64,000 nucleotides of DNA from positions 62,001-126,000 of the forward strand of contig NZ_SOEE01000011.1 in the NCBI RefSeq assembly GCF_004366035.1. Direction: 5' to 3'. The notes beneath the pieces were generated by a model. It was not told the origin of the DNA. It ran no database searches and saw only the letters and a program-made list of their open reading frames with translations. Shown one piece after another: positions 25,329-33,197 of the stretch (position 1 is its first letter; each line of letters opens with the position of its first letter). The translations under genes were made by a program, and so were the position numbers. The DNA comes from Cytobacillus oceanisediminis (GTDB lineage: Bacteria > Bacillota > Bacilli > Bacillales > Cytobacillaceae).

Positions 25329-26000
25329 TTAGGTTTGATTTATTAAGAAATTCTCTTGAATACGCAAAATATTTAGCAGCATTTTTATATTATTCATTAG
25401 CATAATAGTGCTCCCCCAGAAACAGACAGTAATTAGATAAGGAAAAATATTTTTTTCCATTTCCAACGCTGGAACTACTTTAGAGAACAATAATTTCTGT
25501 AATTCTTCATATTTATCAAGCAATAATAGATTATAAAAGTTAAATTCTAAATAAAACTGATTTTTTAAGTCAGGGTGTTTAATCAACAATTAAAAGCCTT
25601 TTTGAACTAGCTGAAATGCCTCTTTATTGTTATTTCTTTTTTGTAGTTCCTTAACTAAAGAAAGGATAGTTTGAACGTGAACATAAGGGGTCAATTGATC
25701 TTCCTTACTTAAAATTTCTTGAAAAAGATCAATTGCTTTATCTATCAAAATTCTTGAATCTCTCTTTCTCCAAATTCATTGTTAAGAGTGCTATCCTCAA
25801 TACCTAATTTCTTAATTAATAAATTTTTAATTTCTTCACTCGGGTAAATGACTCCGTTTTCTATCTTAGATAGATATGAAATCGAACAATTTCCCTTTGC
25901 TAGTTCATTTTGGTTTATTTTCTTTATTGTTCGTACATATTTAATCTGTTGGCCAAAGGTAAACTTCTCAAATTTTTTTAGTTGTTTTCCACTTTTATTG
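25329..26000 (-). pseudogene. Broken RNPP/PlcR-like HTH-TPR regulator
   Basis: Three consecutive minus-strand readings make one gene: an Xre domain (FGQQIKYVRTIKKINQNELA, then SISYLSKIENG), a helical TPR-like part (DKAIDLFQEILSKEDQLTPY) and a C-terminal helical part (MLIKHPDLKNQFYLEFNFYN). They are separated by a frameshift near 25760 and a TAA near 25590, and the first has no proper start. This is the layout of peptide-sensing RNPP regulators (Rgg, PlcR, AimR-like). It may once have governed neighbouring genes by quorum sensing. Confidence 0.65.
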
Positions 26001-26480
26001 AATAACTAATTGAAATATCTATGAAAATGCAGTAGGTATATTGAACGGGAACTGATATTGTTAAAAAAATTAGAGGGTAAGTATCAAATGTGCATAAAAT
26101 CCTAAGAAATTTGTTACAAGAAAATATTTACTCTAGACAAGGATAAATGTATTATAAATTAGCCATTCTAGTTTAACATTTTATGTATATCACGAACTTG
26201 TGTTCGCTATTAAGAAAAGGAATTTTTTAGTATACTTTATTAAACAAAAGTATCTTAAATTTTATGGAACCTTATATTATTAGGGGGAATAATTAGCTTA
26301 AGATAAAGTAGAGTATCATCAGGTTTATCCTACTGATCATTTAAAAATCCAGATAAATCAATTGGAAAATAACCACTGATAGCAACTGTTTTTAAATTTG
26401 TACTCTAATTTATTGTGGAAAAATACAATTAAACCTGCATTCATCTTGTAAATTAAAACTAAGAAAATCTATAGTTAAAG
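26001..26480 (+). other. AT-rich gap with no recognised gene
   Basis: About 480 bp between the broken regulator and the next gene. It is strongly AT-rich with stops in all frames. I see no hairpin, repeat or convincing promoter pair in it. Confidence 0.5.
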
Positions 26481-26491
26481 GGATGATAGAA

Positions 26492-26818
26492 TTGAAACAA
26501 GAAGTCATTTTAAATGTACTGTTTTATATAAAGAGAACAATTTTTAGAAATGAAGAAAATAATAACCTTATTGAACTCATTTATATAACAAAAGAGGAAA
26601 AAGAAATAAAGAACGGTATTTCTCTTACTACTCCTGAAATTTTGACATCTTATATTAATGAATTTAATGAACAAAATCTAACAGGGTTAAATTTGTCTTA
26701 TGAGGAAGGGGTAGACCAACAAGTATACATTACAAAAGAAGAAGCTGAGTACTTACTGGAGATTTCTGCAGATGAACAAAAGTTTGTGGAAGCTTGTCAT
26801 AACATTTTAAAAGCTTGA
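26492..26818 (+). CDS. Small acidic protein of unknown function
   Basis: A 108-residue protein read from TTG 26492, about 8 nt after AAAGGGA; the alternative ATG at 26483 overlaps that site. It has a hydrophobic beta/helix start (KQEVILNVLFYIKRTIF) and an acidic helical C-terminus (ITKEEAEYLLEISADEQKFV). No TM segment or motif is recognised. Its stop lies inside the -35 box of leader B. Confidence 0.5.
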   Translation: MKQEVILNVLFYIKRTIFRNEENNNLIELIYITKEEKEIKNGISLTTPEILTSYINEFNEQNLTGLNLSYEEGVDQQVYITKEEAEYLLEISADEQKFVEACHNILKA

Positions 26819-27000
26819 ACTAGGATGGTGAGAAATGGTAAAATCAAACTATAGTTTTTATTGATTTTGTCATTTTATTGCAACCATTTTTAGGTTAGCG
26901 GGTCCTTATATAAAACATATGCGTCCTTTGGGATGATCTAGAAAGCACTATTTTTGTGTTTATTTTAGAACATTCTAAAGGGCGTTTTTTGTGTTTTAGA
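26815..27000 (+). ncRNA. Conserved structured leader, copy B (three-gene unknown operon)
   Basis: Promoter TTGAAC (26815-26820)-18-TAAAAT (26839-26844). The hairpin AACC-atttttA-GGTT follows TTTTATTGCA and ends TTAGCGGG (26895-26902). The terminator has 5' arm GCGTCCTTT (26931-26939) and 3' arm AAAGGGCGT, then TTTTTGTGTTTT. Compared with copies A, C and D the stems change on both sides while the AGCGG stays fixed. Confidence 0.8.
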
Positions 27001-27111
27001 GGGGGCCCATTAGAATCATTAAAACTATAAAGTAAAAACTTTATGGAAGGGTTGTGTTGTTAATGTTTACAACAAAGGCTAATTTTTTCTGGCGAAATGG
27101 AGGAGATTGTT

Positions 27112-27642
27112 ATGTTTAAGTTAACATGCTTTGCTCCGATTGAGCCTGAACAGTTAGGAAAAGCTTTAAAGGGTATCCACTTCAAACAGGTGAGAAATGG
27201 ATTTGAATGGGCTATTGATGGTTCAACTTTTCGTATTGAGTCATTTGAAAACCAGCCTAGAACTTCGCTGGAAGGGTATCGAATTACATTTAATTGTGAT
27301 TTATCTGGAGGGTTGTATTTATTTGATCTATCTTTAGGATGCCTCGGTGCATATGTAACAGGGATTGAATTTATACTTGAACATCCATCAATGTTCCATG
27401 CTAATTGGATGAAAGAGATGCGTAAAAGGCCATCATTTAAAATGATAGATGCCAGAGGGCTATTTTTCAAAGATGGAATTAACATTGTTCTAGTAAATGA
27501 CTCAGTGACAATTAAAATTCATAGCAGAAAAAATAAAAAACTAATATTGGCGGATTGTATAAAACAGATTGATCTTATTCGGGAAGAACTGCAGCCGAAT
27601 GATTTCAATCTGTTTTCGTTTCAAAGGGATGATATCGCATAA
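27112..27642 (+). CDS. Unknown protein, first gene of leader-B operon
   Basis: A 176-residue protein from ATG 27112, preceded by ATGGAGGAG. It is of mixed alpha/beta character, with no signal peptide, TM segment or known motif. It begins MFKLTCFAPIEPEQLGKALK. Its TAA overlaps the next ATG (TAATG), so translation is probably coupled. The operon sits behind the structured leader B, like the maintenance operons, which points to a plasmid-encoded function rather than a stray gene. Confidence 0.6.
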   Translation: MFKLTCFAPIEPEQLGKALKGIHFKQVRNGFEWAIDGSTFRIESFENQPRTSLEGYRITFNCDLSGGLYLFDLSLGCLGAYVTGIEFILEHPSMFHANWMKEMRKRPSFKMIDARGLFFKDGINIVLVNDSVTIKIHSRKNKKLILADCIKQIDLIREELQPNDFNLFSFQRDDIA

Positions 27643-28061
27643 TGGTTGAGTTTTACACTAAAGATGCAACGCAGTTTATTGTTACTTCTGAAAAGATCTA
27701 TCGAAATGGTGAAGTCGTAATTCAGGGCAATATTCATATTCATCATCTCATATTAAATGAGCCAGCGTGGATTGATGTTCAGCAAGGAGAAGATAAACCA
27801 CCCATTTTTCTTAAACTTGATAAAGTATCGGCTGTATTACCTAGCCAGGAATTCTTTAACGGGGATAGGTGCCATCGGAATGCTTACCAGGTTTCCTTCT
27901 ATGTTCATAAAACAGAGGGTTGGGTCATGAAAAAGGAAGTATTATCAGCTGTTAATGATATGCATGTTCGCCAAATTTTAAAGGCTAAACATGGTAGAGA
28001 TATTCGTTCAGTTTCTTCTGAGCTTTTACAATCTAAAACTGAACTTTCAATTACTTATTAA
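27642..28061 (+). CDS. Unknown protein, second gene of leader-B operon
   Basis: A 139-residue protein overlapping the first gene by one base. It is beta-rich at the N-terminus (YTKDATQFIVTSEKIYRNGE, IHIHHLILNEPAWI) with a basic helical C-terminal part (MHVRQILKAKHGRDIRSVSS). No recognised domain. Cytoplasmic by composition. Confidence 0.55.
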   Translation: MVEFYTKDATQFIVTSEKIYRNGEVVIQGNIHIHHLILNEPAWIDVQQGEDKPPIFLKLDKVSAVLPSQEFFNGDRCHRNAYQVSFYVHKTEGWVMKKEVLSAVNDMHVRQILKAKHGRDIRSVSSELLQSKTELSITY

Positions 28062-28078
28062 CCTGGAGGGGATTAAAA

Positions 28079-28459
28079 ATGGAATCAATTATTTATAGAG
28101 TTTTACTAAGCGGCCATAAGTTTGCTAAGGATGTAATTGTGAATGAGGATAATCTGTGTAGCTTTCTTCATACGATACGAAATTGTCCATTAGTTGTAGT
28201 TATGGGACCTGAAAATACTATATCTCTACGCATAGAACATGGAAACATTATTGGAGACGAAAAGATCAAAAACCAACTGCAGGAGATTGAACATGCAGAA
28301 CAAGCGGGAAACTGGAGACCTTTATCTCTGTACCAAATCTCTTACTATTGTATACTTCATGAAACCGTTTACTTATATGCAGAAAACCAGGAACAAGCCA
28401 AGAAAGTTTTCTTAACTTGGTCAATTTTTGAACCAGAGGTCATTGTTTTAGTGGCTTAA
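28079..28459 (+). CDS. Unknown protein, third gene of leader-B operon
   Basis: A 126-residue protein 17 bp after the second gene, with CTGGAGGGG upstream of the ATG. It starts MESIIYRVLLSGHKFAKDVI and ends hydrophobic (FEPEVIVLVA). No motif is recognised. It is followed by an unusually long RNA-type hairpin at 28467-28538. Confidence 0.55.
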   Translation: MESIIYRVLLSGHKFAKDVIVNEDNLCSFLHTIRNCPLVVVMGPENTISLRIEHGNIIGDEKIKNQLQEIEHAEQAGNWRPLSLYQISYYCILHETVYLYAENQEQAKKVFLTWSIFEPEVIVLVA

Positions 28460-28466
28460 TCTTAGA

Positions 28467-28538
28467 ACTCCATACTCCCTTTCTAGTGGGGAACTTATTC
28501 TCAGGTTCCCAATACTAGATAAGGGAACCTAATGGAGT
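28467..28538 (+). promoter_or_regulatory. Long multi-segment hairpin
   Basis: Four nested stems line up: ACTCCAT/ATGGAGT, TCCCTT/AAGGGA, CTAGT/ACTAG and GGGAAC/GTTCCC, separated by small bulges around a 10-nt loop. No T-run follows, so it is not an intrinsic terminator. It may stabilise the upstream mRNA end or act as the leader of the small ORF at 28546. Confidence 0.6.
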
Positions 28539-28545
28539 GAAAGAA

Positions 28546-28692
28546 ATGAGTAGAATACCAGCTGCAAGATTAATGGAAAAGTTCATTGAGGATGGACACT
28601 ACCCAGAGTTTAAAAAAACTGAGGGGACGTATTCTGCCTCATCATTTCGATATCCATATACAAAATACCTTTTACCTTCGTCTTGGCGGTAA
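28546..28692 (+). CDS. Possible 48-residue peptide
   Basis: An ATG behind TGGAGTG opens MSRIPAARLMEKFIEDGHYP and continues to a TAA at 28690. The first half looks protein-like; the second half lies antisense to a competing minus-strand ORF, so a truncation near 28600 is likely. Confidence 0.35.
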   Translation: MSRIPAARLMEKFIEDGHYPEFKKTEGTYSASSFRYPYTKYLLPSSWR

Positions 28693-28745
28693 TCCACCTT
28701 TAAAACATTATATGATTGTTTGATAATTTCAAAATTAAATTCCAT
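28599..28745 (-). CDS. Possible 48-residue peptide (antisense to 28546 ORF)
   Basis: On the minus strand, ATG 28745 follows GAGGTG and gives MEFNFEIIKQSYNVLKVDYR followed by a tyrosine-rich second half. It is protein-like throughout, and has a better ribosome site than many small ORFs. It overlaps the second half of the plus-strand ORF; both cannot easily be old genes. Confidence 0.4.
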   Translation of the reverse strand: MEFNFEIIKQSYNVLKVDYRQDEGKRYFVYGYRNDEAEYVPSVFLNSG

Positions 28746-28936
28746 CTAATCACCTCATCAATATATTTTCCGAAAAATAGAAAAAAATCCATGATGAAAT
28801 TAATTTGGCAGAGCAAAGAACTGAGAAGAGTTCCTTGGTTCTTTTTTGCTTTCTTTAATTATACAGGGTTCAATTTGGCTTCTCTTTTGTTATTACCCAA
28901 GTACAAAATACCGATCATAAAAAAGTTTTGCCGAAC

Positions 28937-28969
28937 GGTTGTGAAAAGGAACCGCCATGGCTCTTTATG
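28937..28969 (+). promoter_or_regulatory. Candidate SigO/RsoA promoter 1
   Basis: GGTTGT (28937-28942), 17 nt, then GCTCTTTATG (28960-28969). The pattern matches sites at 29429 and 30709 and lies 38 nt before the ATG at 29007. Confidence 0.6.
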
Positions 28970-29006
28970 ATTACGTAACCAAAACAATTAAGGAGTGTGG
29001 AACAAA

Positions 29007-29324
29007 ATGGCATGTAAAGAAACGTATCCAGGTATCTGTTCAAGTGAAACAAGGGTGACCGTCTGCGGTTCATCTTACTCAGCAAGTGCCATCTCTGGCA
29101 GTGTCCGTGTGAATACCCCATGTACATTCAAATACACGATGACATTGCAACGATGGGATCATAATATCGGGCAGTGGTTTGATTCAGGATCACGCACCGG
29201 ATACAGTAACGATGGGATCTCCCAAACATTCAATTTATCTAGGAACAATTTTGACTATCGCCTAAAAGTAGAGCCAAATGCGTCTGGTGCTCGCGTTTGC
29301 TATTCGCCAGTGTTTAGACACTAA
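29007..29324 (+). CDS. Small cysteine-containing protein, putative SigO target
   Basis: A 105-residue protein from ATG 29007 (AAGGAGTG upstream). It is beta-rich with five cysteines (CKETYPGICSSE, VCGSS, NTPCTF, ARVCYS) and many Ser/Thr/Gly. No signal peptide is visible, yet the composition is that of an exported or spore/surface-type protein. It is preceded by a GGTTGT-17-CTTTAT site. Function unknown. Confidence 0.6.
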   Translation: MACKETYPGICSSETRVTVCGSSYSASAISGSVRVNTPCTFKYTMTLQRWDHNIGQWFDSGSRTGYSNDGISQTFNLSRNNFDYRLKVEPNASGARVCYSPVFRH

Positions 29325-29368
29325 GCGCCTGCTATTCCCAGCTGAGTGACGACACAAGAATATGAAAA

Positions 29369-29408
29369 GGAACCTCTCATGTGATTTTTTGCCTGGGAGG
29401 TTTTTTAT
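29369..29408 (+). terminator. Intrinsic terminator
   Basis: AACCTC pairs with GAGGTT, followed by TTTTTAT. Confidence 0.7.
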
Positions 29409-29428
29409 ATAAAAAAAATCGTGTTAAG

Positions 29429-29461
29429 GGTTGTAAAATCTAGTGCCGAACGTTCTTTATC
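29429..29461 (+). promoter_or_regulatory. Candidate SigO/RsoA promoter 2 (yvrJ)
   Basis: GGTTGT (29429-29434), 17 nt, GTTCTTTATC (29452-29461), 42 nt before yvrJ. In B. subtilis the yvrJ promoter belongs to the SigO/RsoA regulon, which supports the assignment. Confidence 0.65.
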
Positions 29462-29502
29462 TACTAGGTAGGAAAAAAATAAGCATAAAGAGAGGATTTT
29501 TT

Positions 29503-29658
29503 ATGAGTACAATCGATATTCCTTTATGGACTACTATTCTGGGCAACTTTGGATTCCCTATTGTGATTACGATCTACCTCTTTTTGAGGTTTGAGAGGAA
29601 ATTGGAAAAGTTAGAAGAAGTCATACTGAAATTAGCGGAGGTCATAAACAAAAATTAG
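29503..29658 (+). CDS. yvrJ: YvrJ family small membrane protein
   Basis: A 51-residue protein. The ATG at 29503 follows AGAGGA; an upstream in-frame extension to 29443 lacks a site. The motif ILGNFGFPIVITIYLFLRFE is the YvrJ family hallmark: one membrane helix followed by an amphipathic helix (KLEKLEEVILKLAEVI). In B. subtilis yvrJ is transcribed by the two-part sigma factor SigO/RsoA, and both of those proteins are encoded directly downstream here. Confidence 0.85.
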   Translation: MSTIDIPLWTTILGNFGFPIVITIYLFLRFERKLEKLEEVILKLAEVINKN

Positions 29659-29807
29659 GAAAAATGAAATCGTCTGCGTAAATTCTCCAAAATTATACAA
29701 AATTTTGGTACAATTTAAGAGAGGTAAAGCTAGTCAAATAGGAAAGACCTATTTTTTTTGGTCTTTAATACGAACATACGTTCCGGACAGGGGGGGGGCG
29801 TTTGAAA

Positions 29808-30416
29808 ATGCGCAATTTATCGACGGATTTGACAGGGTATTTGAAGGCGAACGAAGATCAATTGAAAAACTCTATCATTCATTCATTTTTGGCCATTCCG
29901 GAAAATATGGAGCTATTAAAACAGTTAATTGAAGACCCAACCGATCATTTAATCCATCAATTAGATGAATCGTTTAAGGAATTTTACTTTCGGATCAGGT
30001 TTACTAGCTATCTATCTAAGACCATTCATTTTCACTCCATCAACTTTGATAAGAGGCATAGGCAAAATGCCGATAGGTTTAGATTGATCTTGGATAAACC
30101 TTTGAGCAGCGAAACAGAAACATCATTCCTCGATGTGCTGGCGACAACAGAGTTCAAGAACGAACTTAGTGAGATTGAGATGTCATTCGGGATCGAGGAT
30201 CAGCTTACGAATTATTGGCTATACGAGGGGTATCGGCAATTGACGGAAAATCAGCGCCAAATTATAAGTTTGGCCTATCTTCATGGTTTGACCGACTCAG
30301 AGATAGCCCATAAATTAAACCGATCCCAGCAGGCGGTTTCAAAAAGTCATGCGAGGGCTTTGAAGAAAATGAGAGATTTTCTCGAAACGGCAAGTAAGAG
30401 GGAGGAACATATATGA
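29808..30416 (+). CDS. sigO: SigO-like RNA polymerase sigma factor subunit
   Basis: A 202-residue protein. ATG 29808 is used; a TTG at 29802 is the alternative. The C-terminal part carries sigma region 4 (ENQRQIISLAYLHGLTDSEI, then AHKLNRSQQAVSKSHARALK). The N-terminal half is helical and lacks an obvious region 2. This is the B. subtilis SigO (YvrI) layout, which needs a separate region-2 protein, RsoA, to contact the -10 element. The next gene overlaps by ATGA and looks like that partner. A G-run of nine lies just before the start and could be phase-variable. Confidence 0.75.
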   Translation: MRNLSTDLTGYLKANEDQLKNSIIHSFLAIPENMELLKQLIEDPTDHLIHQLDESFKEFYFRIRFTSYLSKTIHFHSINFDKRHRQNADRFRLILDKPLSSETETSFLDVLATTEFKNELSEIEMSFGIEDQLTNYWLYEGYRQLTENQRQIISLAYLHGLTDSEIAHKLNRSQQAVSKSHARALKKMRDFLETASKREEHI

Positions 30417-30664
30417 GAGATAGTTTATACACGCTTGTAAAACGATCCAAGACGGATGTTCAATCAATGAATAGGGTTATCGAGATGTTTTCCCCGAAAA
30501 TCCTATCTTCCCTGAACCAAACCAACCATCAGGATAGGGAAGATTTATCGCAAGAGATCAAAATGAAATTGTTGCTTTGTATAAAAAATTTTGATGTGGA
30601 AAACACTCCAGGCTATTTTCAAGTGATGGAGCAACTCAAAGAACGAGACGTTACGCAGCGATGA
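30413..30664 (+). CDS. rsoA: RsoA-like sigma co-regulator (region 2)
   Basis: An 83-residue protein overlapping sigO by 4 nt. It is a helical, sigma-region-2-like peptide (MRDSLYTLVKRSKTDVQSMN, then DREDLSQEIKMKLLLCI, where the DL.QE.K signature of region 2 is visible). In B. subtilis RsoA pairs with SigO to form a functional split sigma factor. Gene order and overlap support the same role here. Confidence 0.75.
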   Translation: MRDSLYTLVKRSKTDVQSMNRVIEMFSPKILSSLNQTNHQDREDLSQEIKMKLLLCIKNFDVENTPGYFQVMEQLKERDVTQR

Positions 30665-30708
30665 ATCATACATGAGATTTGGGGGACGGGAAAAAAATTG
30701 TTTAAACG

Positions 30709-30741
30709 GGTTGTATTTATCCATGGGAGTCTTTCTCTATT
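30709..30741 (+). promoter_or_regulatory. Candidate SigO/RsoA promoter 3 (wall hydrolase)
   Basis: GGTTGT (30709-30714), 17 nt, TTTCTCTATT (30732-30741), upstream of the DUF1906 gene. Confidence 0.6.
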
Positions 30742-30752
30742 AAGTAGCTGTT

Positions 30753-30790
30753 CATAGGAACGTGGGGAACGCTTCCCCGAAGTTCCTATG
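30753..30790 (+). promoter_or_regulatory. Stable 5'-leader hairpin
   Basis: CATAGGAAC/GTTCCTATG with inner GGGAA/TTCCC. It would lie near the 5' end of the transcript from promoter 3 and could protect the mRNA. Confidence 0.55.
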
Positions 30791-30825
30791 AGTAAGTACA
30801 AACTAAAACGAAGGAGTGTTTGGAT

Positions 30826-33129
30826 ATGGATTTAATGGTCTTAATGGTTCAAGAATGGGTCAACAGCACATATGGAGGACGAAACGGTTATGTGCCAGCT
30901 CCGGAAAACGGAAAAACAGGGTGGTCAACGGTATATGCCCTCACGCGTGCCCTGCAGATTGAATTGGGGATTGGAACCCCGGCCGACAATTTTGGACCTG
31001 GTACAAGTTCCGCTTATAAGGCTTGGGGTGAAATGGAATTAGGGAAAGTACCCGAAACGACGAAAGGGAAAAATATCGTTCAAATCCTACAGGGGGCTTG
31101 TTATTGCAAAGGTTATGATCCAGGCCGCTTCCATGGAATTTTTGATGAGAACTTAAAGAATGCCGTGATTCGACTGCAAACCGATGCGGGATTGCCCGTT
31201 CGTAACGGAAAAGTATATGATTACGTGTTTAAAGCGTTCCTGACCATGGATGCCTATGTTCTGACAATCGGCGGCGATCCTAGAATTCGGCAAATGCAGC
31301 AGGAATTGAATAACAAATATTATACAACGTCCGGCGTGCAGCCATGTGACGGCCATTATCAAAGAGGAACGAATAGAGCGTTGATCTATGGCATTCAAAC
31401 AGAAGAAGGGATTGAGCCAAGCCTTCAAACAGGCAGCGTGGGTCCGACGACCAGGGACCGATTGCCGACATTAAGTTTAGGTAGCAGTGGCAACTTTGTT
31501 AAGTTGCTCCAATATGCCCTCTATGTGAACGGGTTTGACCCTGGAGCCTTTAGCGGGATTTACGACAGTGCCGTCAGACAAGCCGTACTGAGTTTTCAAA
31601 GTTTTTGCATGTTGCCTGCTGATGGTGTCACTGGAAAGCAAACATGGCTTTCCGCTTTAGTGAGTACCGGGGATTCAACCAGAAAAGGCACCGCTTGTGA
31701 TTGTGTAACCATGATTACCCCTGCGCGGGCAGAAGCACTAAAAGCGGCGGGGTATCAGACAGTGGGGCGTTACTTAACGAATGTGCCTAATTCCTCGTTA
31801 AATAAAAAAATTCAACCGGGTGAGCTGCAGAACATTTTCAATGCTGGATTGACAGTCTTCCCGATTTATCAAACTATAGGGAGTTATTTGGACTATTTCA
31901 GTCTTGAACAAGGTCGCATTGACGCTCAGGCGGCGTTGAATGCCGCCAGGGAGTATGGCTTCTTGAAGGGTACAACCATTTATTTTGCTGTGGATTTTGA
32001 CGTCCTTGGTCACGAAATAACAGAGAATATCATCCCTTATTTTATTGGGGTGAACGAGAGAATGAGTAATCTTGGGGGTATTTATAAAATCGGGGTTTAC
32101 GGACCAAGAGCGGTTTGTATCCGAGTTTCTGCGCAAGGGTTGGCCACAACAAGTTTTGTGAGCGGCATGTCCACTGGATATAGTGGTAACCTTGGTTACC
32201 CCCTCCCTGGGAACTGGGCTTTTGACCAAATTTCCACTATTTCGATCGGTTCTGGTACAGGCCAAATCGAAATTGACAACAATATCAAGTCTGGCAGATA
32301 CAATGGGGAAAGCAAAGTAGACCCTCAAGCTCAATACCCTGACAATCCAGACATGTCGAACCACGTATTCTTTGATTTAGTGGATAAAATCTATGATATT
32401 GCGTTTGATCACACGGGTGGGGATATTCCAGAGGCAAATATACTCGTATGCCAATATCTGAGAGGAAAGCGTTATTTTGGATCTCTTTGGAATATGGCAG
32501 CTGGTTTTTTGGATGACGAATTTATGGCTAAGGTAGATAGTCAATTAAATAACCCACCCATTAATGAAATCTACGATCCAAAATTTAAGGTCGATATAGG
32601 TGTTTATCATTTAGCAGCCACCCTGAATAGTGTTTTACATCATGGAACGATCAATAAGGCCATTGTGGATTTTGCTGGTTGGGCCGGGGATTTGGTTGAC
32701 GCTGCTGGGACATCTGCGGTTGCAGAGGGTTTCGACTCAGCTTATGACGCAGCATTACACCTAATTGGGCATCTCGATGAAACCAAGAGTAGGTTTTCAA
32801 TGACCGATTTTATAGGGGATGTGGATGCGGTGAACATCGGAAATATGCTCCTCAATATCCCGCAGCCAATAAATAGTTTATTGCGACATTACTATGAAGA
32901 TAGATATAAAGTACGGTTCAGTCTGTTCTTTGAAAGCCGATTCTCGGGAGACCCTAATGTAGTACAATCTCAAAGCACGTACGTACTGACATCGGATGAG
33001 GCGGGTATGTTGGAGATTCGAAGGCTTTTCATGTTTGCATTCGAGACTCCTGGTTATTCGATTGAGCAAGGAGAAGAAGTGGCTAGGGCCTTCAAGGACA
33101 TCCTTGTTCGGCTATCAAACGAAGAATAG
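30826..33129 (+). CDS. DUF1906 glycoside-hydrolase-like wall protein with PG-binding domains
   Basis: A 767-residue protein from ATG 30826, 9 nt after AAGGAG. Two or three PG_binding_1-like units occupy ~1-285 (GACYCKGYDPGRFHGIFDEN; VNGFDPGAFSGIYDSAVRQA). Then follows a DUF1906/Rv2525c-like TIM-barrel domain (~295-490: GYQTVGRYLTNV, FPIYQTIG, TTIYFAVDFDVLG, WAFDQIS, IEIDNN). The last ~270 residues are a helical region of unknown role. The domain set points to peptidoglycan binding and cleavage. There is no signal peptide. A GGTTGT-17-CTCTAT site precedes it. Confidence 0.8.
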   Translation: MDLMVLMVQEWVNSTYGGRNGYVPAPENGKTGWSTVYALTRALQIELGIGTPADNFGPGTSSAYKAWGEMELGKVPETTKGKNIVQILQGACYCKGYDPGRFHGIFDENLKNAVIRLQTDAGLPVRNGKVYDYVFKAFLTMDAYVLTIGGDPRIRQMQQELNNKYYTTSGVQPCDGHYQRGTNRALIYGIQTEEGIEPSLQTGSVGPTTRDRLPTLSLGSSGNFVKLLQYALYVNGFDPGAFSGIYDSAVRQAVLSFQSFCMLPADGVTGKQTWLSALVSTGDSTRKGTACDCVTMITPARAEALKAAGYQTVGRYLTNVPNSSLNKKIQPGELQNIFNAGLTVFPIYQTIGSYLDYFSLEQGRIDAQAALNAAREYGFLKGTTIYFAVDFDVLGHEITENIIPYFIGVNERMSNLGGIYKIGVYGPRAVCIRVSAQGLATTSFVSGMSTGYSGNLGYPLPGNWAFDQISTISIGSGTGQIEIDNNIKSGRYNGESKVDPQAQYPDNPDMSNHVFFDLVDKIYDIAFDHTGGDIPEANILVCQYLRGKRYFGSLWNMAAGFLDDEFMAKVDSQLNNPPINEIYDPKFKVDIGVYHLAATLNSVLHHGTINKAIVDFAGWAGDLVDAAGTSAVAEGFDSAYDAALHLIGHLDETKSRFSMTDFIGDVDAVNIGNMLLNIPQPINSLLRHYYEDRYKVRFSLFFESRFSGDPNVVQSQSTYVLTSDEAGMLEIRRLFMFAFETPGYSIEQGEEVARAFKDILVRLSNEE

Positions 33130-33141
33130 AGTTCTCGAATC

Positions 33142-33178
33142 AAAAAGGCTAACCACCATATGGCGGTTAGCCTTTCTT
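33142..33178 (+). terminator. Terminator, possibly bidirectional
   Basis: AGGCTAACC-CC-ATAT-GG-GGTTAGCCT between convergent genes, with AAAA before and TTTCTTC after. Confidence 0.75.
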
Positions 33179-33197
33179 CTTTGAATTTGGCGTCGAG

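Noticed and set aside
28716..28970. ORF of 84 codons (possible membrane protein)
   Set aside because: No ribosome site before any start, and the putative SigO promoter lies within its end; protein-likeness is weak.
30753..30790. FRT-like recombination site (GTTCCTATG)
   Set aside because: The similarity to Flp sites is short and chance-like; a simple leader hairpin explains it.
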